Shown in pieces: positions 1-8,181 of a DNA stretch of 64,000 nt. Below the pieces are notes generated by a model that did not search any database, had not been told where the DNA came from, and saw only the letters and a program-made list of their open reading frames with translations. How positions within the stretch are numbered: position 1 is the first letter of the stretch; each line of letters begins with the position of its first letter. This DNA comes from Ruminococcaceae bacterium FB2012. GTDB lineage: Bacteria > Bacillota > Clostridia > Oscillospirales > Ruminococcaceae. The position numbers were made by a program, and so were the translations under genes. The stretch is from contig FMXS01000008.1 of assembly GCA_900104495.1 (NCBI GenBank), forward strand, positions 148,564 to 212,563, read 5' to 3'.

Positions 1-1035
1 CTCTATGTTCCCCGACAGGCGCCCGGGCTTTTCCACGGGTTCCTCCGGGTCGGTGATCTCCGGCTCCTCGTAGTAGACCTCGATTATCTTCGACGCCGAG
101 GCCATGAATCTGAACCAGTCGTTGACTAAGTTGCCCAGGTTCCGCATAGGGTTGCTCACCGCCCAGAGCAGTCCCGAGACGGCAAAATACTGTCCCAGGG
201 TCAAGTGGCGGTTGATGATGAAGATGCCTCCGCAGAGCAGCAGCACCACCGAAAGCGCTCCCGCCGCGATCTCGATAAGCGGGTGATATTTCAGCCACAC
301 CATAGCTGCCCCGATGTTTGAGGTGCGGTATTCCTCGTCGGAACGGCGGAACTTTTCCTTTTCAAAGTCCTCTCTGGCAAAGGCCTTGACCACGCGATTA
401 CCGGAGATGTTCTCCTGAGCGGCGGTATTCATCGCCGCCGTGGATTCCCGCACCTTCCGGTGGGCGGGGCCGATCTTTTTGGAAAAGAGCCTCGTCACGA
501 AGAAGATCACGGGGGTCATAGCCAGCAGGCAGAGGGCGGTGGCGTAGTCGATGATGAAGAAGTATATCACCGAAGCGAGAAACAGTGACAGCGACTCAAC
601 GCAGCTCTTGATGACCCAGGACACCATATGTCTTACCATATCCAGGTCGCCGGCCAGTCTTGTCATCAGATCGCCGGTGCGGTAGCGGTCGTAGAAGCGC
701 ATATCCTGAGTTTCGATCTTCCGAAACAGGAAGGTCCGTATGCGGTAGATCATCCCCTGGGAGGCTTTTTCGTAGTACATATTGCAGGAGTACTGCAAGA
801 CTGTCCGCAGCAGTGTAAAGCCGATCATCCCGCCCAGCAGCCACCAAAGCAGCGAGCGCTGTGTCCTGAGATTTTCCACGGCGTTTTCGTTGGAAACGAA
901 GGTGTCGATTATCTTTGACTGAAAGAACGGCGACGCGACGTGCAGCGCATTGCACACCACCGAAAGCACCAGTGCCGTCAGATACGCGGCTCTGCTGCCC
1001 TTCATATTCAGCCACAGCCATTTTAACTGAAACAC
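1..1035 (-). CDS. ABC exporter, 5' part (transmembrane domain)
   Basis: This is the first 345 codons of an ABC exporter half-transporter; the ATPase domain lies beyond the window edge. The reading frame runs from a GTG at 1035 with an AAGGGGGA ribosome site about 7 nt upstream. The translation shows the type IV exporter membrane fold: an early helix ending in ASPFFQSKIID, then YDRYRTGDLMTRLAGDLDMV, the typical cytoplasmic coupling segment, and later QENISGNRVVKAFARE, the classic ICL2 signature. The sequence stops at GRLSGNIE, where the first strand of the ATP-binding domain would begin. Substrate cannot be told; exporters of this type move drugs, lipids or peptides. It may pair with a second half-transporter downstream, outside the window. 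Confidence 0.88.
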   Translation of the reverse strand, partial: MFQLKWLWLNMKGSRAAYLTALVLSVVCNALHVASPFFQSKIIDTFVSNENAVENLRTQRSLLWWLLGGMIGFTLLRTVLQYSCNMYYEKASQGMIYRIRTFLFRKIETQDMRFYDRYRTGDLMTRLAGDLDMVRHMVSWVIKSCVESLSLFLASVIYFFIIDYATALCLLAMTPVIFFVTRLFSKKIGPAHRKVRESTAAMNTAAQENISGNRVVKAFAREDFEKEKFRRSDEEYRTSNIGAAMVWLKYHPLIEIAAGALSVVLLLCGGIFIINRHLTLGQYFAVSGLLWAVSNPMRNLGNLVNDWFRFMASASKIIEVYYEEPEITDPEEPVEKPGRLSGNIE

Positions 1036-1452
1036 GGCTCTTCCCCCTTACTGAAATAATTATCCAAAGGCGATTATATCATAAATACGCGAAAAATTAA
1101 ATAGTGAATGCTATTATTGTTTTAACATATCCCAATATAGCAAGGAAAGAATGATGAATGGTGAATATTGAATAAAGAATAATATTGGCATTGCCTCGCA
1201 CCCCGTAAAGAGAAGTGTGCATCCGAAGGGGTTCGGGGGCGATTGGAAAGCCCCCGAATTGGGGCGTGAGCCTATCTTTGGATCCTTCTCCCACGTTTGG
1301 AGCGGGGCAGGATGCCGCCCCGCTTTGGCTCGTCGGGGGACGGAAAGACGCTCGGTCGAAAATTCACGCAAGCGTGAATTCGCTCCCTCGCTGTTTCCTG
1401 CGAGTGCAGGAGGACACCTTTTTCCGGCGCTGAGTATGATTTGTCCACGCAA

Positions 1453-1490
1453 AAAAGAGTAGAGAAACTTCTTCGTTTCCCTACTCTTTT
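1453..1490. terminator. Bidirectional hairpin terminator
   Basis: Arms AAAAGAGTAG (1453-1462) and CTACTCTTTT (1481-1490) pair perfectly, with an inner GAAAC/GTTTC stem. A/T runs on both sides would let it end transcription in either direction; the minus-strand ATPase gene at 1782 is the likely client. Confidence 0.7.
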
Positions 1491-1706
1491 CTTGTGCAGC
1501 GCCGGGGTCGTCGCTGACGCGCCGAGTGGGACGCTGTCCCACGCCCTGCTGGGGCTCTGCCCCCGTCCCCGCAAGGGCTCTGCCCTTGACCCGCGAGGGC
1601 TCCGCCCCCGATTTTTCCGAGCTTGCGAGGAAAAATTGTCCCGCCAGGGCTACCGCGCCCTGGACTGCGGAACTCGCTTCGCGTTTTGGATTCCCGCTTT
1701 TGATAA

Positions 1707-1756
1707 GCCCCGCTGCATCACTATCTTTTTTCCTGCACTCCGCTGCTTGCGGCGGC
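1707..1756. repeat. Dispersed ~50 bp repeat, copy 1
   Basis: The stretch beginning GCCCCGCTGCATCACTATC and ending CTGCTTGCGGCGG recurs at 8068-8117 with only a few mismatches. Both copies sit just past the 3' end of a minus-strand ABC transporter gene, after GC-rich hairpin sequence. Confidence 0.75.
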
Positions 1757-1781
1757 GCTGTTTCTCCGTCAGCAGCTGCCT

Positions 1782-2432
1782 CTATATTATTTTTCCGTCG
1801 CTGATCTCCACGATCCTCCCGCACTGCTCCGCTATCCCCTGGTCATGCGTAACGATGATGACAGTCTTCCCCTGCTCGGAGTTGAGGCGTTTCAGCAGAG
1901 CCATAACTTCCTCGCCGGAGGCTTTGTCGAGGTTGCCCGTCGGCTCGTCGCAGAGGATGACATCGGGGCTGTTGATGAGGGCGCGGGCTATCGCCGCCCT
2001 CTGCTGCTGACCGCCGGACAGCTCCGAGGGGTAGTGCTTCACTCTGTCGGTGATGTCAAGTGCCGAGTAGATGTCCTCCGCACCCGCATTCTTGTTCTTC
2101 GCAAGGCGGGAGGGCAGCAGGACGTTTTCCTCTGCCGTCAGCTCGGGGATAAGGTCAAAGAACTGGAACACGAATCCGATATTCTTCAAGCGGAACTCAG
2201 AAAGCTCGGTGTCCTTCATCGAGCCGAACTCGCGGTCACCAAAGAAGATCTGCCCCGAGGTGGGCTTGTCCAGCCCGCCGATCAGGTTCAGAAGCGTGGA
2301 CTTCCCCGAGCCCGACTTGCCTATTATCGCTACCATTTCGCCGTCGTTTATGGTGAGGCTCACGCCGTCGAGAGCCGTCACCTTGCCCTCACCCTTGCCA
2401 TAAGTGCGGGTGAGGTTTTCTATTTTTATCAT
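1782..2432 (-). CDS. ABC transporter ATP-binding protein (LolD/MacB type)
   Basis: A 216-residue ATPase that would energise an FtsX-type permease. The P-loop GKSGSGKST lies near residue 38, the Q-loop in FVFQFFDLIPELT, the signature LSGGQQQRAAIARAL near 140 and Walker B ILCDEPTGNLD near 160, followed by VIIVTHD. Length and motif spacing are those of the MacB/LolD/FtsE group. It overlaps the upstream gene by 4 nt (ATGA), implying translational coupling. No full-length permease adjoins it, unlike the second ABC operon at 3.2-7.7 kb. It is therefore either an orphan or the surviving part of a decayed operon. Confidence 0.9.
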   Translation of the reverse strand: MIKIENLTRTYGKGEGKVTALDGVSLTINDGEMVAIIGKSGSGKSTLLNLIGGLDKPTSGQIFFGDREFGSMKDTELSEFRLKNIGFVFQFFDLIPELTAEENVLLPSRLAKNKNAGAEDIYSALDITDRVKHYPSELSGGQQQRAAIARALINSPDVILCDEPTGNLDKASGEEVMALLKRLNSEQGKTVIIVTHDQGIAEQCGRIVEISDGKII

Positions 2433-2968
2433 CGTCTTTTCCTCCCTTTGCTCATTGAAGCAGCAATGTCTCTGTCAAAGCGGTTCATGTTCAGAACCAT
2501 AAGAATGATCGTCACCAGCGTCACCGCCGCAAATATCATCATAAGCGGCTTGATTATCTCCGGTGTCCAAAACTCGCTGTTTATAAAATAGCGTTCTATC
2601 ATTTCATTACGCTTCGCATCAGAGACCTCGTCCCACGAGATCATGCCGAACTCATCGGGTTTTACGAGATTGATCGCTTTGTCGTACATATTGAACACAA
2701 GCTTTTGTACACCGTAAATTTTAAGCTTTTGCAGCACAGAGTAGTAGTGCGAAACGCAGTGCTTGGTGATACCCATAACAAAAGCCTCGGGATCATCAAG
2801 ATGTTTCTGCTGCCGCAGCGCATCGTACACCCGCAGATAAACCTCCTGATAGACATCCTCGATATCAGCGATGCAAGAGCATCTCGGAGCGATATATTTC
2901 AAAACGCTCTGCTTGGTGCTCTCATACAGAGCGTCAAATTCTCCGTTCAGCCTGTCCGTCGCACTCAC
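2429..2968 (-). CDS. Sigma-70 region 2-like protein with C-terminal membrane helix
   Basis: 179 residues. The N-terminal ~85 residues read as sigma region 2: IEDVYQEVYLRVYDAL matches the core-binding helix of ECF-type factors, followed by DPEAFVMGITKHCVSHYY. A region 4 helix-turn-helix is absent. Residues ~133-155 (IIKPLMMIFAAVTLVTIILM) instead form one membrane helix followed by a basic tail ending KGRKRR. Without region 4 it is not expected to be a normal ECF sigma factor. The intact operon at 3.2-7.7 kb has the order sigma, membrane protein, permease, ATPase. This gene could be an in-frame deletion that joined a sigma N-terminus to a permease or anti-sigma tail. It could also be a genuine membrane-held sigma-like regulator. 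The start is uncertain: GTG at 2968 abuts a G-run. Confidence 0.6.
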   Translation of the reverse strand: MSATDRLNGEFDALYESTKQSVLKYIAPRCSCIADIEDVYQEVYLRVYDALRQQKHLDDPEAFVMGITKHCVSHYYSVLQKLKIYGVQKLVFNMYDKAINLVKPDEFGMISWDEVSDAKRNEMIERYFINSEFWTPEIIKPLMMIFAAVTLVTIILMVLNMNRFDRDIAASMSKGRKRR

Positions 2969-3169
2969 CCCCGTTCAGTATTATTGTGCGGGAATAACGA
3001 TGATCAGTTGTATACGTTTTGGAAATAAAGATTTAATTCTTGATGAACAGAGAAACCTAAAGATAAGAATGGTTATAAAAACACTTTCAAATCACCCCAA
3101 ATTCCGGTCACAAAAACGGCGGGTTCGGTATGCAGGGGCTATAATTGCTGAGGTCTCGGTGAATACAAA

Positions 3170-3205
3170 AAAGGGACTTGATGTTTTTGCACATCAAGTC
3201 CCTTT
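3170..3205. terminator. Strong hairpin terminator
   Basis: A perfect 14 bp stem, AAAGGGACTTGATG with CATCAAGTCCCTTT, encloses an 8 nt loop. It sits 8 bp beyond the stop of the minus-strand ATPase at 3214 and would end that operon. The remaining bases between 2969 and 3170 hold no gene that I can see. Confidence 0.88.
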
Positions 3206-3213
3206 CTGTTTGT

Positions 3214-3879
3214 TCAAACCATTATCTTCCCGTCGCTTATCTCGATCACCCTGCCACACTGCTCCGCCACCTTCGGGTCGTGGGTGACGATCACCACTGT
3301 CCGCCCCTGCTCGTTGAGGGAGCGGAACAGCTCCATTATCTCTGCGGAGGTCTTGGAGTCAAGTGCGCCGGTGGGTTCGTCCGCGAGTATCATTGACGGC
3401 TCGTTGACGATAGCCCGGGCTATCGCTACACGCTGCTTTTGTCCTCCCGAGAGCTTATTGCAGGGCTTCTTCGCAAGCTCCTCAATGCCCACGGAGCGTA
3501 GTGCGGCAAGAGCCTTTTCTTTTTTGTTCGGTGTTTTCTTCTTTGAAAAATTCAGCGGTATCATAACGTTTTCAAGGGCGGTGAAATCCTCCACAAGGGC
3601 AAAGTCTTGCATCACCATGCCGATCTTCTCGTTTCGTAGCTTCGCATACTGGCGCTCGGAGAGGTCTTTTACAAGCGTCCCGTCAATGGAGTATTCTCCC
3701 TCCTGATAGCTGTCGATGCAGGCGAGGATGTGCAGGAGCGTTGACTTGCCGGCACCCGATTTCCCGATGACAGCAACCATTTCGCCGTCTTCAATAGTTG
3801 CGGAGACCTTGTGCAGGGCTTCAAATTCGTTCTGCTTCTTCGGATTGTATATCTTGACTATGTTTTTGAGCTGTATCAT
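3214..3879 (-). CDS. ABC transporter ATP-binding protein
   Basis: A 221-residue ATPase of the MacB/FtsE class. It has GKSGAGKSTLLH (Walker A), a Q-loop in MVMQDFALVEDFT, signature LSGGQKQRVAIARAI and Walker B ILADEPTGALD, with the H-loop in VIVTHD. It is the last gene of a four-gene minus-strand operon, 1 nt after the permease stop (ATPase ATG at 3879, permease stop at 3881), and should drive that permease. Such pairs often export or sense antimicrobial peptides, or act on the envelope; the substrate here is unknown. Confidence 0.92.
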   Translation of the reverse strand: MIQLKNIVKIYNPKKQNEFEALHKVSATIEDGEMVAVIGKSGAGKSTLLHILACIDSYQEGEYSIDGTLVKDLSERQYAKLRNEKIGMVMQDFALVEDFTALENVMIPLNFSKKKTPNKKEKALAALRSVGIEELAKKPCNKLSGGQKQRVAIARAIVNEPSMILADEPTGALDSKTSAEIMELFRSLNEQGRTVVIVTHDPKVAEQCGRVIEISDGKIMV

Positions 3880-3880
3880 C

Positions 3881-6349
3881 TTACTCCTCCTTCAGAACCT
3901 CTCTCGGTGCAGTCCTGCCGATTATCAGCAGCGGCATTATCATAACAAGTGCCGTGTAGACCGCTATAACTGCTGAGCAGACAAGTATCGGGACAAATGC
4001 GAACCTGATCACGGTCTCCTTCATAAACGTCTGCTTTCCGACTGTCAGAAATACTGCCGCAAGAACTGTTGAGATCAGACAGGTAAGCAGACCTTTTCTC
4101 AGACTTATCAGCGCACAGCTTCTCCACCTTGCGCCGCATATGTAGAATACTGCATACTTGTGCAGGCTGCGCTTGGTGTTGATAGCACTTATGGAAATGC
4201 TCGATATAGCCGTCAGGATGAAAATGCAGAGCGCTATGGGGAAGATCGTGGTCATCTGCTCGTAGATGTAATCCTTCGAGCCGCTGTTTACTGCCTCGAA
4301 GCTTTCATAAGAGAAGCCCGCCAGCTCCGACAGCTTATCTTCATAGTCTTTTATCACCGCTTCATCGAGCCCGTCGCAGATAATGAACTGATTTCCCACC
4401 ACGGGTGTATGTCTCCCCGTAAAGGCGTGCATATCCTCTATGCGCATCAGCAGATAATCATTGTCCTCGAAATCGGAATGGAGAGTGCCGTATATCTCTT
4501 TGCAGTTCTTCGGAGCCTTGATGTGATCGGGATAGGAGATCACGGCAGTGTTGTCTTTCAGCCTGCCGATTATTTTTATCTTAACATCCGCTTTTGAGAT
4601 CGGCTGACCGTTTTCATCCCAGGCGTTTTCGTAATCGGGAACAGTTATTATATCTCCCACCTGATATTTGCATTTGGTGTCTGCCACTGCCGGCATAATT
4701 CCTGTTTTTTCATAGCTGTCTGTGCTTTCGTTAAGCCATATACCCTCGGACAGTTCGGGAGTATAGATGTCAACAAGCTTGTCGCAGTATGTAAGTGCAT
4801 CTATCTCCTTTTCTTCGGCTTCAATGTAGTATCCTCCGACACAAGTGTTAAGTATTTCTGCATCCGGGAACTCTTTGGCAAGATCATCCGGGGTAGTTCC
4901 GCCGCCGCCCGCATTGTAGGCGATAAAGCCCTTGCCTCCCAGCATATCCTTGAAGGGCTCGTACAGCCTGTACCTTGATACTATCGCAGAGCTTATCATA
5001 ACGCAGAGTGCCAGCACCGCACCCAGCTGACATATCTCGAACACCTTCATCACCGCAGAACGGTGAGACACGGCTTTAGCTTTCTGCTCGATAAGGCTCT
5101 GTCTGCGGAGCGTGGAAATGACCATTACAAGCATCACGACAAAGGAGATCACAATGTATATGATGAAGATATACAGATAGATATTCAAGCTGTATGCGCT
5201 TTCGATATATTCAAAGACCGTGCTGAGCTTCGGCATTATGACCGTATGATAAAACAGCTCTGTCAGTGCAAACAGCGGTATCACTGCAAGCATACACTCA
5301 CAGATATACATCCCGCACATTCTTAACAGAGAGCTGCCGCATATCCTGAATATCACTATCGTCCGAGCGCGGCGTTCCAGTATGTACTTGTAGAGTATTG
5401 CCATATTGACAGCCGCAAGCACAGCGATCACTGCCGAGATAAGCAGGATGGTACGATAGTAGTATATCTCGCTGACCTCGGTAAATTCCATAGGCGGGAG
5501 AGTTGCTCTGCCCGCAGTATAGGCTTCAAGGCAGGCTGCGATGTCATTGTACTGGCTTTTGGTGATGGGCTCATAGAATTCAAAAAAGAACGGACAGGCC
5601 GCACCTAAAAGCGTTAACTCGGTATCATCGCTAAGTGTTCCGAAGGGGATAAAGATCTGGTGATTGATGTCGATCTCATCCTCCTTAAAATCGTACGCTG
5701 AGGGCTTCATAAGCTCTATCGGCAGCACCTGTATCCTGTATTTCAGCCCGTTTACCGTTATGTATTCATCGTCTTCTTTCAGCACCCTTGTACTGCAAAG
5801 CAAGCTGCTTCCGTTCGGAAGAGAATAACCTATGGACGACCCGCTTTTGGTGTCATATGCCTTAGGACTTACCTTTACGATCCTTTCGCCCTTGCCGTAC
5901 TCCTCCGCGGAGAACACCTTCAAAAACCTTTTGCTCGGAACGATCCTGCCGTTTTCCGCTCTCAGTTCAAAGCAGAATGTGTTGATGCCGATATTCTCTC
6001 CCTGAAATCTGTAATAGTCGTTTTCGAGTATCATTTCGCAGGTAAGGCTTTTCAGATTAGCCGCAGTCTCAGGCGATAGCGAGCGCAGAAACCCCTTGAC
6101 CATTCCGACATTGATGCCGCTTGTATGGAAGCCGTATTTAGTCTCGGTGAAAAAAGTTTTGTCCGCATCAGCAGGCAAAAGCCTGTTTTCCTCCTGCTCA
6201 CCGTCAGAGATAACGACGTTATAGTTCTGATAAAGCCCATAGCTGAAGCACATCACAAAGCAGGAAATGATGATATTCAGCACCAAAAGCAGAGACAGGA
6301 GCCTCTGCTTTTTTCCTGTGTTGATAATGTTTTTTATTGAGTAGAACAT
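3881..6349 (-). CDS. FtsX-type ABC transporter permease
   Basis: 822 residues. An N-terminal membrane helix (residues ~15-38) precedes a large extracytoplasmic domain to about residue 300. Next come three helices around 300-400, a further helix near 450, a second extracytoplasmic domain, and C-terminal helices at about 705-725, 750-775 and 785-810. This is the double-FtsX layout seen in peptide-sensing and envelope ABC permeases of Firmicutes. It lies between the membrane protein gene at 6367 and the ATPase at 3879, with nearly no spacing. Substrate is unknown. The sigma factor at the operon head suggests that the transporter belongs to a stress-inducible module. Confidence 0.85.
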   Translation of the reverse strand: MFYSIKNIINTGKKQRLLSLLLVLNIIISCFVMCFSYGLYQNYNVVISDGEQEENRLLPADADKTFFTETKYGFHTSGINVGMVKGFLRSLSPETAANLKSLTCEMILENDYYRFQGENIGINTFCFELRAENGRIVPSKRFLKVFSAEEYGKGERIVKVSPKAYDTKSGSSIGYSLPNGSSLLCSTRVLKEDDEYITVNGLKYRIQVLPIELMKPSAYDFKEDEIDINHQIFIPFGTLSDDTELTLLGAACPFFFEFYEPITKSQYNDIAACLEAYTAGRATLPPMEFTEVSEIYYYRTILLISAVIAVLAAVNMAILYKYILERRARTIVIFRICGSSLLRMCGMYICECMLAVIPLFALTELFYHTVIMPKLSTVFEYIESAYSLNIYLYIFIIYIVISFVVMLVMVISTLRRQSLIEQKAKAVSHRSAVMKVFEICQLGAVLALCVMISSAIVSRYRLYEPFKDMLGGKGFIAYNAGGGGTTPDDLAKEFPDAEILNTCVGGYYIEAEEKEIDALTYCDKLVDIYTPELSEGIWLNESTDSYEKTGIMPAVADTKCKYQVGDIITVPDYENAWDENGQPISKADVKIKIIGRLKDNTAVISYPDHIKAPKNCKEIYGTLHSDFEDNDYLLMRIEDMHAFTGRHTPVVGNQFIICDGLDEAVIKDYEDKLSELAGFSYESFEAVNSGSKDYIYEQMTTIFPIALCIFILTAISSISISAINTKRSLHKYAVFYICGARWRSCALISLRKGLLTCLISTVLAAVFLTVGKQTFMKETVIRFAFVPILVCSAVIAVYTALVMIMPLLIIGRTAPREVLKEE

Positions 6350-6366
6350 AACTGCACCCGACTTTC

Positions 6367-7209
6367 TTACTTTATGCTTTCATCCCTGTCCTTCCCGCTG
6401 ATGATCCTTGTGAGTTCGTCTATTCTTTCGTGGCAAAGAGTACGGACGATCTCCGAAAAATCAATACTTCGCTCATCCGAACCGTTTTCTCCGAGCATGA
6501 TCTTCAGCTCACCTGCCAGTTCCTTTTCGGGAATAACTCTGATCACCGCCGTGGTGCCGGGACCTATCCCGTAAGTACCGTCCAGTTTAAGGTCGGTGTA
6601 TTTTTCTCCCGTGGCTGCAATATATGCCGTTACTGAGCCCGATAATTTCAGCTCTCTCGGGAGGCCGTTGAATACCATAAGATGCACCGCGTCATCTCCG
6701 TCACGCATATATGCGTCAAGGATCAGTACGGAGGTACACTTTTCTCTGAGATATTCCACGGTAGCGTTACGGATATTTTCAAGATAGATGAGCTTAGCCT
6801 GTGCATCGCTCCGCGCCGCCTCAAAATAATCAAGATCAGAGGAGGAAAGCATACTGTCAAACTCAAAAAGCAGCCGCTGCCCGCACCTGTCTGCATCGCG
6901 GTATGCGGATATTGCTTTGTCCACATTGTTTATTTCCGCTGCGGCTGTTATTAGGCTGTCCGGACTGCTGTTGTCTTCCTTGACCGCCCGCTTTCCGATA
7001 AACACCGCTCCTGCCGCCACGCAGACGATCAGCACTGCCGCCGCGATATACGCTCCGTATCTCGGGCGAACAAAAGCCCCGGCGTAAGTTATTCCCCGTG
7101 AGCTGTCCGACGCACTGTCATCGGCATCCGTATCCGCAAAGGGATTTTTACGCGCCCTTACCTTATTCATTCCGCTCATAAGATTTTTTTCGGCATCGTT
7201 CTTTTTCAT
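6367..7209 (-). CDS. Single-pass membrane protein, candidate anti-sigma factor
   Basis: 280 residues with a hydrophilic N-terminus of about 70 residues, one helix (AAAVLIVCVAAGAVFIG, about residues 74-92) and a large outside domain. The gene overlaps the sigma factor by 4 nt (ATGA at 7206-7209). In many Firmicutes the gene just after an ECF sigma factor encodes its membrane-bound anti-sigma factor, and the topology fits. No zinc-binding anti-sigma HxxxCxxC motif is visible, so the assignment rests on position and topology. The outside domain includes strand-rich segments (VHLMVFNGLPRELKLSG) that I do not recognise. Confidence 0.55.
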   Translation of the reverse strand: MKKNDAEKNLMSGMNKVRARKNPFADTDADDSASDSSRGITYAGAFVRPRYGAYIAAAVLIVCVAAGAVFIGKRAVKEDNSSPDSLITAAAEINNVDKAISAYRDADRCGQRLLFEFDSMLSSSDLDYFEAARSDAQAKLIYLENIRNATVEYLREKCTSVLILDAYMRDGDDAVHLMVFNGLPRELKLSGSVTAYIAATGEKYTDLKLDGTYGIGPGTTAVIRVIPEKELAGELKIMLGENGSDERSIDFSEIVRTLCHERIDELTRIISGKDRDESIK

Positions 7210-7703
7210 CGGAAGCCCTCCTTTTCATAAGCCTTTTGAAGCAGCTTTCTGCCCCGCCGTATCAGCGAGGCAGTGGTGTTCATACCCTTGCCGATAAGAC
7301 GTGCAGTTTCAATAATCGTATAGCCCTGCACCAGATGGAGTATCAGCGGCAGTCGGTAGCGCTCGTCAAGAGAAAGCATCGCCCGCATTGCGGCACGTTC
7401 CGCAAGGGTGAGCTCGTCGTCCGTCAAGGCGTTGTCCAGCTCGTCCAGTGGGACGGTTCGGCTGTGCTCGTGTGCCTTGACTGTGTTTTTTGCGATGTTT
7501 ACCGCCGTCCGTATCAGCCAGGGCAGGATGTGGCTCTCCTCCATGTCCTCCTGTTTCATCAGCCGAAGGAACGCTTCTTCGGCACAGTCCTGCGCCGTAT
7601 GCAGACTGCCCGTAATCTGCCATGCCGCCCGTGTGACCGTATCGGCGTGCTGTTCATAGATCTCAGCGAGTCTTTGTCTTTCCGTAAGCGTTCCTCCTTT
7701 CAA
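7206..7703 (-). CDS. ECF-type RNA polymerase sigma factor
   Basis: 165 residues. Region 2 is visible as AQDCAEEAFLRLMKQED followed by PWLIRTAVNIAKN, and region 4 as LSLDERYRLPLILHLVQGYT, then a helix-turn-helix (IIETARLIGKGMNTTASLIR). It heads the operon with the membrane protein, permease and ATPase. The start is odd: the only start codon downstream of an in-frame TGA is a TTG at 7703, which lies 1-2 nt before an AAAGGAGG sequence instead of after it. No ATG or GTG follows in frame at normal distance, so the true start is uncertain. Confidence 0.82.
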   Translation of the reverse strand: MKGGTLTERQRLAEIYEQHADTVTRAAWQITGSLHTAQDCAEEAFLRLMKQEDMEESHILPWLIRTAVNIAKNTVKAHEHSRTVPLDELDNALTDDELTLAERAAMRAMLSLDERYRLPLILHLVQGYTIIETARLIGKGMNTTASLIRRGRKLLQKAYEKEGFR

Positions 7704-7909
7704 AGTCTTTCACTTTATATACAACTGAGAGCCCTGTTTTTGTGCATTGAGATCGGTATTTTTCTTATTGTACTTTATCACAGCCGAGAGGAAAGATTTT
7801 TCAGAAAGTATTTTAACACAGCTGAAAGAAAAACGCAAGGGTATGATTTTTGTTAAGTCTATATATATAAAGGTATTACAAAAAAGACACCGAATTTAGA
7901 GATAGAAAG

Positions 7910-7941
7910 AGCCGACCATGTGATCTTGCACTTGGTCGGCT
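7910..7941. terminator. Hairpin, possible terminator
   Basis: Arms AGCCGACCA (7910-7918) and TGGTCGGCT (7933-7941) pair perfectly. There is no long T-run, so termination is plausible but not certain. Confidence 0.45.
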
Positions 7942-8067
7942 AAGAATTCATTGTTCGGTCCGGCGGTGTTCCTTATCGGAGTTATTGCCCTAAGAACCCG
8001 CAAGCCTTTGGAAAAGGCTTGACCGAAACTTTTAACGCGCTTCGCGTTTGGTTTACAGCTTTGTGCG

Positions 8068-8117
8068 GCCCCGCCGCATCACTATCTATTTTCCTGCACT
8101 CCGCTGATTGCGGCGGA
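8068..8117. repeat. Dispersed ~50 bp repeat, copy 2
   Basis: Near-identical to 1707-1756 (GCCCCGCCGCATCACTATC ... CTGATTGCGGCGG). Like copy 1, it lies just downstream of a minus-strand ABC gene, preceded by GCTTCGCGTTT-type sequence. Confidence 0.75.
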
Positions 8118-8181
8118 GTTGGGTGCAGGGGCACGCCCCTGCCGGCGGAATTGCGCCGTCCGCGCTAGGACCACGCCCCTG

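Larger units (their letters stand above)
1036..1781. other. Non-coding stretch rich in GC hairpins
   Basis: No convincing gene is present in these ~745 bases; the open frames are low-complexity. The stretch holds a run of inverted repeats, including AATTCACGC-AA-GCGTGAATT (1361-1380), GGGGGC...GCCCCC near 1234-1255, a terminator-like hairpin (1453-1490), and a series of GGGCTCTGCCC / GGGCTCCGCCC units at 1550-1605. Its 3' end carries a dispersed repeat that recurs near 8.1 kb. Confidence 0.7.
7704..8181. other. Non-coding stretch with hairpins and a dispersed repeat
   Basis: No gene is supported here. The first ~150 bases (to about 7860) are AT-rich and should hold the promoter of the sigma operon, though I could not assign one with confidence. 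The second half is GC-rich and carries a hairpin at 7910-7941, the second copy of the dispersed repeat, and CAGGGGC-A-CGCCCCTG-like inverted repeats near 8125-8140. Confidence 0.6.
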
